This document shows, in pieces, positions 1-7,831 of a DNA stretch of 16,769 nt. This DNA is from Bacillota bacterium (lineage in GTDB: Bacteria; Bacillota_A; Clostridia; Lachnospirales; WQUN01): NCBI GenBank assembly GCA_009786175.1, contig WQTQ01000186.1, forward strand, positions 1-16,769, given 5' to 3'. The translations under genes were made by a program, and so were the position numbers. Numbering within the stretch: position 1 is the first letter of the stretch; each line of letters begins with the position of its first letter. Under the pieces are notes generated by a model. That model had not been told where the DNA came from and searched no databases. It worked only from the letters and a program-made list of their open reading frames with translations.

Positions 1-1
1 G

Positions 2-925
2 TTTGGCGGAGAATATTGGGATGCGCACCGTGGCGAGTATTATCTAAGGGCAAGGAGTTTTAGCCCGCGTTTGGGCAGGTTTACTCAGCCTGACCCGTTT
101 TTGGGTATTCATAATATGAGGTCAAGCCCCAATGCCATAGCCCAGGCAGGGAATTTGTTTGTTTTTACTAACAATAATCCTGTACGTTGGATAGACCCTA
201 CCGGGCTATTCCTAATCTGTCCTAATACACATCTTCCTGCCTTAATCCCATGGGCTCCACGGGGGTCTACGCGGACTTTTCTAGCTATATCAGGTACAGA
301 AAGCGACGCAGAAGCGGTAGTATCATATTTGCGTATGATTACAAATGACATTTTAACAACCACACCAAACCGCAATGGAGATAGACACTATGTCCACTTT
401 ACTCCAACTGATGCAACTAACTTGCCTATTGGAACACATTTGATTAGGGAACTTATTAATGGTATTAACCGTCGTCGTGTTACTATTGGGGTGAGCGATA
501 TTAGTAATACTATATTTATTCTTGATCCATATAATTCTTCTAACCCAAGAAGAGGATCTGAGAGTGCGATTCGTTTCAATCCAAATTTAATAGCTTACTC
601 ATATGTAGACAATTGGCAGGGAGGCCCTTCTACCAGTATCAAACGTGAAAATCATATGGCTTTAGGACACGAATTAATACATGCATATAGAGCTGCTAGA
701 GGAATTGTCGCCCCTGAAGGTGTAATGATTCCTCACCGTTTTATACTGCCGGATGGAAGTATCCATAGTAGGCCGCACCCATTGGAAGAGTTGCTAACGA
801 TTGGGATTATGTATAGTTTTTGTCCGTTTGCTTTTGAGGAGATTTTTCTTTTTACATTTCCAGGTGTAACTGAAAATGCCCTAAGACGTGAGCAAGGTCT
901 TACAAGAAGAATATCCTGGTATTAA
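2..925 (+). CDS. RHS-repeat polymorphic toxin, C-terminal part with M91-type metallopeptidase tip (5' end outside window)
   Basis: The frame is open from base 2, so the protein starts upstream of the window; 307 residues are visible. The first ~60 residues carry the RHS-associated core signature: YYLRARSF, then GRFTQPDP, then NNNPVRWIDPTGL, the usual junction before a variable toxin tip. The tip (~240 residues) holds a zinc-peptidase motif HELIH (bases 668-682), a downstream EELLTIG segment that could supply a third metal ligand, and a C-terminal TENALRREQGL...RISWY block. These together resemble the M91 effector peptidase family (NleD/HopH1-like). From family knowledge, RHS proteins deliver such tips into neighbouring cells; the target here is unknown. 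An internal TTG at base 71 is only an apparent start. The gene ends with TAA, 20 bases before a lipoprotein gene that may provide immunity. The RHS call is firm and the M91 assignment good; toxicity is inferred. Confidence 0.88.
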   Translation, partial: FGGEYWDAHRGEYYLRARSFSPRLGRFTQPDPFLGIHNMRSSPNAIAQAGNLFVFTNNNPVRWIDPTGLFLICPNTHLPALIPWAPRGSTRTFLAISGTESDAEAVVSYLRMITNDILTTTPNRNGDRHYVHFTPTDATNLPIGTHLIRELINGINRRRVTIGVSDISNTIFILDPYNSSNPRRGSESAIRFNPNLIAYSYVDNWQGGPSTSIKRENHMALGHELIHAYRAARGIVAPEGVMIPHRFILPDGSIHSRPHPLEELLTIGIMYSFCPFAFEEIFLFTFPGVTENALRREQGLTRRISWY

Positions 926-945
926 GAGCCAATGGAGGTGTTTTT

Positions 946-1659
946 ATGCATTTTATTTTCAAATTCGTATCTCTTGTTGTAATAACTATATTTTTATTAA
1001 CGGGATGTACTTCCAATAGGGCTGAGGAATTTTCACCGAAAAGTGTAAGAGTCTTGTTTGCAGGTGATGCAGGGACTTCCCCTATTACTTTATTTACGTT
1101 TGTTGAACCGGATACCTTTGAGGTTGTCTCATTTCATAATCATGGTTTGTTATCGAATCGACATTCGCAATCTCCCATCTATAGTGCAAATGAAATAAGT
1201 GCATTCGATTTTACCCTGCTTGATGATTTTATAGCTAAAGCACCAAGAATAAATTATGTTATTGGTAATAGGAATCTTCGTAATGTGAGCAATTATACAA
1301 TAATTAATCAGGGAGTTTTAGAACTCTCGTCGGAACAATCAGACCGCATCACCAACATGATTGGGAATGTTGCGAAAGGTAGGGTAGATAACGAGTTCAG
1401 AAGGCCAAGTGGCATGTTTGGTGAATTTATTTATGTATGGATGATTATTGATGACAACATGTATTGGAGTCTTTATGAACCCACGATTGATGCCTTTGAT
1501 AATTTTGATAGGGCTACGCGTAGAAGTGTACGCAGAAGGCTTCGCGAATATACCAATAGTAATGTACTAAATTTAGCTTACGAACTTGTTGATTTATCAC
1601 CAATTCTTGTTGGTTGGGAACATGACCCGTTACAAACACCTAGCAGTCGTGACCAATAG
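946..1659 (+). CDS. Putative lipoprotein, candidate immunity/accessory protein of the RHS toxin
   Basis: This 237-residue protein has an ATG start preceded by GGAGG (about 932-936) at good spacing. The N-terminus is a short hydrophobic signal followed by the lipobox LLTGC, with the lipidated cysteine at about residue 21, so the mature protein should be anchored on the outer face of the membrane. The remainder has no domain I recognise; it is rich in aromatic and charged residues and has an arginine-rich patch (RATRRSVRRRLREY) near the C-terminus. It starts 20 bases after the RHS-metallopeptidase stop and is co-oriented, the usual place for a cognate immunity gene. A surface lipoprotein would fit immunity only if the toxin is blocked outside the membrane; it could instead be an accessory or unrelated protein. 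The coding call is good and the role is inference from position only. Confidence 0.75.
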   Translation: MHFIFKFVSLVVITIFLLTGCTSNRAEEFSPKSVRVLFAGDAGTSPITLFTFVEPDTFEVVSFHNHGLLSNRHSQSPIYSANEISAFDFTLLDDFIAKAPRINYVIGNRNLRNVSNYTIINQGVLELSSEQSDRITNMIGNVAKGRVDNEFRRPSGMFGEFIYVWMIIDDNMYWSLYEPTIDAFDNFDRATRRSVRRRLREYTNSNVLNLAYELVDLSPILVGWEHDPLQTPSSRDQ

Positions 1660-1780
1660 TTCCTCCTACGCCAGAACCACCCGCAGCGCATGTGCAATAG
1701 GTACAACCCGTACACAAATTACCAGCACTATTGACGTATTACGGGCTTCCGTCACATTTTCATTACGCCACTGGCGATAA

Positions 1781-1948
1781 CCGCTTCCGCGACATCGGTT
1801 CAATTCTGCCACGCTTCACGCCGGAGTGCTTGCCATTCCCATGAATGTAAATGGTAACATTTTTGTGCCATTGGCATATGTAGCGCAACAGTTCGGTGCA
1901 ACAACTCGTTGGGACAGGGACACACGGGCTGTGTATGTTATGCAGTAA
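1781..1948 (+). pseudogene. Relic of a copper-amine-oxidase N-terminal-like (stalk) domain
   Basis: The frame ending at TAA 1946-1948 reads VNGNIFVPLAYVAQQFGATT followed by RWDRDTRAVYV, matching the second half of the copper amine oxidase N-terminal-like domain common in clostridial cell-surface proteins (consensus VNG-x-FVPLR-x-VAE-x-LGA-x-V-x-WD-x-x-T-R-x-V). The recognisable part starts near ATG 1841 and is only about 36 codons long. The first half of the domain is not in frame upstream; neighbouring frames contain a proline-rich stretch (PPTPEPP, near 1662) and TGDNRFRDIG (near 1765), suggesting frameshifted remains of a longer gene. The ATG has no convincing ribosome binding site. I read it as the decayed 3' end of a former surface protein; a very small intact gene is less likely. 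Confidence 0.5.
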
Positions 1949-1973
1949 CCCGGTCGCACATTGTGCAGAAATA

Positions 1974-2022
1974 AAACCACCCCCTGATATCATATTCGCA
2001 ACGTGATATCAGGGGGTGGTTT
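1974..2022. repeat. 19-bp perfect inverted repeat (TGATATCAGGGGGTGG family)
   Basis: The left arm AAACCACCCCCTGATATCA (1974-1992) and the right arm TGATATCAGGGGGTGGTTT (2004-2022) are exact reverse complements separated by an 11-base loop. It lies between convergent transcription units (the RHS/lipoprotein side and the GH8 gene), so as RNA it would form a strong hairpin on either strand. The right arm ends in only three T residues, so a classical terminator is uncertain. A 17-base part of the right arm recurs exactly at 14575-14591, arguing for a dispersed element or protein-binding site rather than a chance hairpin. Confidence 0.85.
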
Positions 2023-2097
2023 GCATGGCTAGATTCCGAGACAAGCCCTCTCGTAAGCTTTGTTTACTGGCCGGGTGGCCTGCGCATTCGCACACCC

Positions 2098-2249
2098 TGC
2101 TTCGCATAATGTCAACAATTTAAGAAAAACATTCCCCTCACAGAGGCACAGAGAACACGGAAAGAGAGGGAAAAGGGTGGTTTTCCTCTGTGACCTCGTG
2201 ACCTCTGTGAGGGATAAAATCTTTATGATGTTGACATTACTGCTTCGCA
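2098..2249. repeat. Nested fold-back (MITE-like) intergenic element
   Basis: Several nested inverted arms are visible: TAATGTCAACA (2107-2117) with TGTTGACATTA (2229-2239); CCCTCACAGAGG (2135-2146) with CCTCTGTGAGGG (2202-2213); CACAGAG (2147-2153) with CTCTGTG (2186-2192). The right side also holds a short tandem of about nine bases, CCTCTGTGA, repeated with one shortened copy (2185-2210). The word TGCTTCGCA flanks the structure as a direct repeat (2098-2106 and 2241-2249). No open reading frame of note lies inside. The design resembles a non-autonomous fold-back or palindromic intergenic repeat. No other copy is present in this window, so mobility is inferred. Confidence 0.7.
2124..2213 (-). 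terminator. Candidate terminator for the GH8 gene inside the fold-back element
   Basis: On the minus strand, about 70 bases beyond the GH8 stop codon, the transcript would fold through the 12-bp arms at 2202-2213 and 2135-2146 and then run into GGAATG and five U residues (from the A-run at 2124-2128). The stem is long and broken by an inner hairpin, and the U-run starts a few bases after the stem, so this is an imperfect intrinsic terminator. No better candidate lies between the GH8 stop and base 1,948. Confidence 0.35.
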
Positions 2250-2279
2250 GGAGGTAATACCCAGAATGACGGGAGACTC

Positions 2280-5200
2280 TTAGTCCGTCAGTACCTGTAT
2301 TGTAAGCACTTCCGTTATACCCTGGCGGGTTACTTCCAACTCTACTACACGTGACTCCGTTACCGTAACGCCGCCGCGGATACCCACCACAAGGCCGTAT
2401 ACTAAGCCTGTAGGTGTCCATAGGTTATCCCGGGCGACTATTACAAGCTCCGGTGCCGCTTCCAGCAGGTTAAACGTAATTTCTCCCTCTGCGGTGCCGC
2501 CTACAAATACGCTAACGTGGCGGTTGGTGTTGCTTATGGTTACGCTATTTACATAAAGATAAAATGTCGGCAGTGGCTGCGTGGTGAAGTTTGCATTTAC
2601 AAGCAATACATGAACCCTTTGGCCGTACACAGTAATGTATAAGTTAATATACTGCCAAGAGCCGCCGTCTTTGTCCACGTCCAGCAAGTTAAAGTAATCC
2701 AACCAGCCTGTACCGTCTTGCCATACACGGCCTACGCGTACAAATTCTTCGGCGCAGTTGCCGTTTTGGTCAAAGGCTTCGATGGTGTCCACCGCCGCAA
2801 GGTACACAGGGGCATTTACACCGTCAAGCTGTGTCCACATGCGGATTATTCCTGCCGCTGCAAGGCCCGCATTTGGTCTTGATGGGCTGCCGCCTTCGCC
2901 GTTGTTAAAGATGTCAAAGCTGAATACCGGCACAACAGCATCTTCATATAAAGCATTTACAAGCAGCACATGAATGGCCCGACCGTGTACTGTAATGGTC
3001 AAGTTAATATACCGCCAAGAGCCGCCGTCTTTGTCAACGTCAAGCAGGTTAAAGTAGTTCAACCAGCCTGTACCGTCTTGCCATACGCGGCCTACGCGTA
3101 CAAATTCTTCGGCGCAGTTGCCGTTTTGGTCAAGAGCTTCTATGGTATCTGCCGCTGCAAGGTACAGAGGGGTATTTACGCCGTCAAGCTGTGTCCACAT
3201 ACGGATTAGACCTGCCGCTGCAAGGCCTGCATTTGGCCTTGATGGGCTGCCGCCTTCGCCGTTGTTAAAGATGTCCCAGGTAAATACCGGTGCGTCTACA
3301 AAAATTGCCCGGGCGGCAACAGCATTGTTTGGCATTCTTATAAATGTGTTTCTGTCGTATCTGTCAAAACCGGGCCAGAAGTTTGTGCCATCAAGTTCCC
3401 AATGGCTAAATAACATACCTGGCACACTGTTTGCGCGAAGAGGAACCCGTGCGCCATATACGATTCTTCTGCTGTCTGCTATGTCGTAAATCATGGTACC
3501 GCCGTATATTGACAGCGGGTTGCCCACAGGTGTCCATTCGTTACCAGAGGCAGCCAGCATAGAAAAGATATTAATATAGTCGCCGTATTGGTTGTTCATG
3601 AAGGCAAACTCGACCGCATGACTCCATCCTTCGTCCATCCAGCGTTGCGGCCCGTAAATAGACGCTAAAACTGTCATTGGCCCCCAGAATGCATTCCAGG
3701 AATTAGAGCCCCATGGATGTGTAAGGTTTGGCGTACCGTCCAGCCAGCGGCCCACTACGCCGTCTACTACAACGTTTTGGCCTGCCGGAATCTCGCCAAA
3801 GATACGGAAACGCCCGTCTGTCGCTTCGTAGGTGAATGTGTTGTATGCAATTGTGGTTATATTTTCTACCGGAGATGTCCCGGAGAACATAATGTCTACG
3901 CCCAAACGCCACGGGTTACGGCAAGCGTTCCAGTGTCTTGCTCCGTCACTGGTGCTTTCCATAAATTGCCCCCCAGGTGTCCAATCCGGCATACCAAAAG
4001 TGCCGCTTCCTTGTGCCGGGATAAGCCACCCGTCTGCGCCGTCCCATCTGACAAAATCATTGATTACACCTGTTGGGTTTGCAGGGTCGGTATACAATGC
4101 AATAAATTCCAGCGCGCCAAAAGATGTGTCGATAACACGCTGCCAGTTATTTTCCGGGTTGATGGCTTTGTAAGCTTTTAAGTGCTGCATGATGAAATCG
4201 GACGTACGGGTTAACAGCGCGCTGTTGCCGCTTGCCCAGTTACCTACTGTTAAGTGATAATTTCCGCCGCCGGGTCTGGCATTGGAATTGCTAATATTAT
4301 TATTGCTACGATGGACATTTTGCAGCCAAATGTCGTTAACCATTCTTCTTGCCCATTCGATATAACCATAAACCCTGCCGTCAGGTGTAACCGGACACCA
4401 TACAGGGAAATCGCCCCACTGTTCATGCGCAAGTATTAATGCGTATGCCATGTCCATACAACCATCTGTGGCGTTAGAAGGGCCCGGTCCGCGTACAAAA
4501 CCGCCGTTGCCGCCGTCTACTGTAACATCGTAAAGGATTGACCATGCCATCAAGTAACTTGGACGGAAGTTGTTTGGTGCCGGAAGACCGCGGTATTGGT
4601 TGGCCATAAGGTTAGCATTTGATGCTCCCCAGCTGTGATGCCCACCTGTAACATGCTGCGGGTGTGTAGGCCAATGCCTTAACGAACGGAACATTGCGTC
4701 AAAGAATAATCTTGCGTTAACCCGCTCTATACCAAAGTGTTCTTGCAATTCTTCCGGTAATGCGTCAAACATTAACTGCCTGATTGTAATTGTTTCGCCG
4801 TTAAGTTCAAAAGGTATATCTTCGGAACCTGCCATTTGCACAAGCATCATCATACCGTAACCGTGTGTTTCACTTACGGTTACTCTGCTTCCGGTAGCTG
4901 TAGAGCCTCCGGGGCCTGTTCCTTGCGGAAGGAACATTATCATACGGAAGTTTTCTGGGTCGCTTATTGATGCCGGGTCAACAAGGAACTGTCCTTCCAC
5001 CGTACTTAAAAACGGTGCCGCAGGGTGTTCGGGGTTTAGTAAAGTCCAAGGCGCGCCTATAATAATTCTAGCAAAAGCACGGAGAATATCATTGTTCATA
5101 TCTTCCTGGGATAAGCCTGTTGGCCTAAACAGTTCCACAACCCTGCCTGTATCTAAGCCTGCTTGCGGGAACGGGCGCATTTCGGGAATTACTTCAGGTT

Positions 5201-7652
5201 CTTCTTCAAATGTCGCAGAAATTATTACGTCACGGTTTGGCGATGTTATTGTTGCTGTTGGGTCATCTGCCGTGGTACCGTTTATAAATGTAATACCCGC
5301 GTCATCAGGGATAACCCACCCGGCAAATATCATGCCGTGAACCGGACGTGCCGTAATTTCTACATGTGTCCCTGTTGGGTTTAGGCCGCTTCCGTAACCG
5401 CCGCGCACCGTAAGTAAATTATAGTGTAGTGGTGTAACAGGAACCGGAACTGCCGACCAATAGTTACCGGATGCAACTATCATAGAGTGTACTTTAAAGT
5501 AGTCTGCGTAAAAATTGTTTGCTTGAGCTTGCCTTCTGGTGGCACTCCAAGCTAAATTTGCCCAGTCTTGACGGTCACCGGAAATACCTACATCGTCACC
5601 TTCCATAAGTGCGGCAAGGGTAAATGTAGACCAGAAGCCTACGCCTGTTCCACTGGCAGGCGATTGCCCCCGCCCGTCAAGAAGCATGGAGCGAATACCG
5701 GTAAAGTTAGGCCATATAGAGTTTACATGGCTGTGTAAGCTGCCTAAAACAAGGCTGTCTACCGCATTTCTGCCGGACATAAACAAATCTGTACCAAAAC
5801 GCCACGGTACACGTACATTATTCCAACTGTAGGTTCCGTCGCTGTTTCCTTCCAGCCAGCCGCCGCCTGTTGTCGGCGCAGGCTGCCATGTATTTGTATC
5901 ACGGCAAAACACAGCAAAATCGGGAAGTATGCCGTTTACGCCGCCATAACCCGGCCTGCCGATACTTTCGTTATTGTTCCATGGCAAACGCTCTTGGTCA
6001 TAACGCAGCAGAACCAGCTGCCTCTGCGCTTCGTAAGAGGCGTCAATAACTTTTTGCCAATCATTCTTAGGGTCAACTTCATTGAAAACTCTTAGGTGAT
6101 GGAACATATGGTCCGAACCGCGGGTTGCGTTAGACATCCACACGCCCAAATCGTTAAAATATGCGTTTTGATGGGTAGACCAGTTACCGATACGCAAGTG
6201 GTAATTACCTGTCCAGCCATTAGCAAGGTGTTCTTCCTGTGTGTGATCAACTACTGTTAACCAAAAATCTTCTAACATACCAAGAGCCCAATACTTATAT
6301 CCGATTGTTTCGCCGGGGATAAGAGGGTTCATGTCATAATCAAGGCCGCCGCCACCGCCGCCGCCCCATTGGGCATCTGCATTAATCAGCCCAAGGATTA
6401 TGTCCATATTTCCATCGGTGGCTATACTGTGGCTTTGATTAATGTGACGGGCATCGTAAAAAGGCTGACCGTAGGTAAGGAACCAGTTAAAAGACGCATT
6501 TGCGCCGCTTATACCGCCGCCCGGGCCCGGCCTGGCACCGGGAATCCAGTTTGCGATACCCATACCGCCCGCACTGTGAATACCGGGAATGCCTGTAGAA
6601 ATTTCCCATGCCATAAGATAGGTTCTTCTGTAGTGTGCAGGATCGGGAAATGCCTGTGTATTAATTCTTCCGGTTTCCCTGTGTAATTTGAAACTTGGCC
6701 ATTGCCTTACGGTACGGAACATGGCGTTGAAGTAAGTTTGAATACATACTGCGTCAAAATCTTCACCATATCTTTCGCGGAATGCATCCCGCAGCCCTTC
6801 GGGAAGATTATTGAACAAATTTTGCCCAAGAGTATGCGTAAGCGGCATAAACGAGTTGGCACCCGTGCCGGTGCCGCCACGGCTTATGCGTATATCTGGC
6901 ACCATCATATCCTCGGCACCTGCCATAAACGGAAGCATCAGCATACCAAAACCCTGGGATTCGCATACCATAATACCCATATGGCGTACACCGGCCATAT
7001 TTCCGTGTACCGGGCAGTAAGAACCTTCGGGCTCAATAGTTACCCAAGAATGCCGCGGCATTGCCAAAACCATACGGAAATTGTCCGGACAATACCTGGT
7101 TTCCGGGCATGGATCAACAACAAACCCAAACAGTATGTTGTTAAAACGTATTAATGTGTCAAAATCCATTTGTTGCTGAGCTGTCAGGTCGGGGTCAAAA
7201 CCCGGTGCGGTACCAACCCTTGCAAAATCTGTTGGCAGCCTGCGGTTGCGGAAATAATCCGGGTTGCTGCCGGATTGCGGAAAAGGACGGTTAGGAGTAC
7301 TTGTTATCCTTTCCATCAGTATTTCTACATTAGCCGCAAGTTCTGATTCATCAGCCTTTACAGGCAGTTCTTCGTAATACATTTCATACTCTTCGTCATA
7401 GTTGTAATCATAGTCGTAATCTTTGACGTAATCTTTGTCGTCTTCCGGTGTTGGTTCGTCGGCAGGGTAATCGCTGCCTTCTTCCTCCGGTACTGCTTCG
7501 CAGGTTGGATACTCGTATCCATCGCCCGCATAATCTTCATAGCTCTTCTCCACAGCTGTTTCTGCATCAACCGATATTGGCGGCACTGCACCCAAAACCA
7601 GGGCAAACGCCAACAGTAACACCAACAGCCTACTGCACTTACGCTTCTGCAT
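2280..7652 (-). CDS. Secreted multidomain protein with two GH8 glycoside hydrolase domains
   Basis: The protein has 1,790 residues. ATG (7650-7652) is preceded by AAGGAGG seven bases away. Residues 1-30 form a signal peptide (basic start, leucine-rich core, cut near VDA). Residues 35-98 are an Asp/Glu/Tyr-rich low-complexity linker. GH8 domain 1 spans about 112-735, with E231 in CESQGFGM (likely acid), D413 in ATDGNMDI and D622 in PWRFGTD. An InlB/Flg_new-like beta module covers about 745-820. GH8 domain 2 spans about 825-1380 with the equivalent E928, D1063 and D1253. A second beta module follows, then two near-identical 120-residue modules (about 1455-1694) and a final beta-sandwich-like segment. 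GH8 enzymes are inverting endo-hydrolases of beta-1,4 glucans, xylan, chitosan or mixed-linkage glucan; the substrate cannot be read here. No dockerin, SLH or LPXTG anchor is seen, so it is probably released. The gene is monocistronic and divergent from a response regulator. Confidence 0.9.
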   Translation of the reverse strand: MQKRKCSRLLVLLLAFALVLGAVPPISVDAETAVEKSYEDYAGDGYEYPTCEAVPEEEGSDYPADEPTPEDDKDYVKDYDYDYNYDEEYEMYYEELPVKADESELAANVEILMERITSTPNRPFPQSGSNPDYFRNRRLPTDFARVGTAPGFDPDLTAQQQMDFDTLIRFNNILFGFVVDPCPETRYCPDNFRMVLAMPRHSWVTIEPEGSYCPVHGNMAGVRHMGIMVCESQGFGMLMLPFMAGAEDMMVPDIRISRGGTGTGANSFMPLTHTLGQNLFNNLPEGLRDAFRERYGEDFDAVCIQTYFNAMFRTVRQWPSFKLHRETGRINTQAFPDPAHYRRTYLMAWEISTGIPGIHSAGGMGIANWIPGARPGPGGGISGANASFNWFLTYGQPFYDARHINQSHSIATDGNMDIILGLINADAQWGGGGGGGLDYDMNPLIPGETIGYKYWALGMLEDFWLTVVDHTQEEHLANGWTGNYHLRIGNWSTHQNAYFNDLGVWMSNATRGSDHMFHHLRVFNEVDPKNDWQKVIDASYEAQRQLVLLRYDQERLPWNNNESIGRPGYGGVNGILPDFAVFCRDTNTWQPAPTTGGGWLEGNSDGTYSWNNVRVPWRFGTDLFMSGRNAVDSLVLGSLHSHVNSIWPNFTGIRSMLLDGRGQSPASGTGVGFWSTFTLAALMEGDDVGISGDRQDWANLAWSATRRQAQANNFYADYFKVHSMIVASGNYWSAVPVPVTPLHYNLLTVRGGYGSGLNPTGTHVEITARPVHGMIFAGWVIPDDAGITFINGTTADDPTATITSPNRDVIISATFEEEPEVIPEMRPFPQAGLDTGRVVELFRPTGLSQEDMNNDILRAFARIIIGAPWTLLNPEHPAAPFLSTVEGQFLVDPASISDPENFRMIMFLPQGTGPGGSTATGSRVTVSETHGYGMMMLVQMAGSEDIPFELNGETITIRQLMFDALPEELQEHFGIERVNARLFFDAMFRSLRHWPTHPQHVTGGHHSWGASNANLMANQYRGLPAPNNFRPSYLMAWSILYDVTVDGGNGGFVRGPGPSNATDGCMDMAYALILAHEQWGDFPVWCPVTPDGRVYGYIEWARRMVNDIWLQNVHRSNNNISNSNARPGGGNYHLTVGNWASGNSALLTRTSDFIMQHLKAYKAINPENNWQRVIDTSFGALEFIALYTDPANPTGVINDFVRWDGADGWLIPAQGSGTFGMPDWTPGGQFMESTSDGARHWNACRNPWRLGVDIMFSGTSPVENITTIAYNTFTYEATDGRFRIFGEIPAGQNVVVDGVVGRWLDGTPNLTHPWGSNSWNAFWGPMTVLASIYGPQRWMDEGWSHAVEFAFMNNQYGDYINIFSMLAASGNEWTPVGNPLSIYGGTMIYDIADSRRIVYGARVPLRANSVPGMLFSHWELDGTNFWPGFDRYDRNTFIRMPNNAVAARAIFVDAPVFTWDIFNNGEGGSPSRPNAGLAAAGLIRMWTQLDGVNTPLYLAAADTIEALDQNGNCAEEFVRVGRVWQDGTGWLNYFNLLDVDKDGGSWRYINLTITVHGRAIHVLLVNALYEDAVVPVFSFDIFNNGEGGSPSRPNAGLAAAGIIRMWTQLDGVNAPVYLAAVDTIEAFDQNGNCAEEFVRVGRVWQDGTGWLDYFNLLDVDKDGGSWQYINLYITVYGQRVHVLLVNANFTTQPLPTFYLYVNSVTISNTNRHVSVFVGGTAEGEITFNLLEAAPELVIVARDNLWTPTGLVYGLVVGIRGGVTVTESRVVELEVTRQGITEVLTIQVLTD
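2571..3290 (-). repeat. Tandem 360-bp duplication coding two 120-residue modules
   Basis: Two adjacent in-frame copies (about 2931-3290, first in the protein, and 2571-2930) have the same 360-base length. Both encode DIFNNGEGGSPSRPNAGLAA at the start, an NGNCAEEFVRVGRVWQDGTG core and a LLDVDKDGGSW segment, ending in VHVLLVNA or IHVLLVNA. The core is close to identical at the DNA level (for example CCAGCCTGTACCGTCTTGCC in both copies), while both ends have diverged. This points to a fairly recent duplication or ongoing gene conversion. The position after the catalytic domains fits a carbohydrate-binding or cell-surface module, but I do not recognise the family. Confidence 0.9.
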
Positions 7653-7757
7653 CCTTTTTCCTCCTTGTTGATATTGACAAGATAATCATGGAATACTCTT
7701 CCTTGTCACATTACCACTGTCAACATGCATAAAATTGTAATCCTTAGCTACATACAA

Positions 7758-7789
7758 ATTGTATATCATCATCTTGCCGTTTTTGTCAA
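7758..7789 (-). promoter_or_regulatory. Candidate promoter and operator-like palindrome of the GH8 gene
   Basis: On the minus strand a consensus TTGACA lies at 7784-7789. A -10 is either TATACA (7760-7765, spacing 18) or TACAAT (7758-7763, spacing 20). Overlapping it is the palindrome ATACAAATTGTAT (7752-7764, six-base arms around one base), with a further TTGTA half-site at 7735-7739, a plausible regulator site. It would give a 5' leader of roughly 100 bases before the ATG at 7652. Confidence 0.5.
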
Positions 7790-7802
7790 CAAAAAATTTG
7801 CA

Positions 7803-7831
7803 TGTGTTTTTGGCCAATTTTATGGTACAAT
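7803..7831 (+). promoter_or_regulatory. Candidate promoter of the response regulator gene
   Basis: An extended -10, TGGTACAAT (7823-7831), precedes the ATG at 7867 by about 35 bases. The -35 at the usual spacing (TGTGTT, 7803-7808) is weak, which is acceptable with an extended -10. The stretch TGGTACAATTTTGCT resembles TGGTATTATTTTGCT upstream of the next gene block. Confidence 0.5.

Noticed and set aside
2185..2213. Short CCTCTGTGA repeats that might suggest a CRISPR-like array
   Set aside because: Units are about nine bases, adjacent without spacers, and belong to the arms of a fold-back element.
3118..3489. Plus-strand open frame opposite the duplicated modules, with a similar one at 2758-2973
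   Set aside because: It is a shadow of the GH8 gene, repeated only because the coding strand is duplicated; there is no ribosome binding site and no recognisable product.
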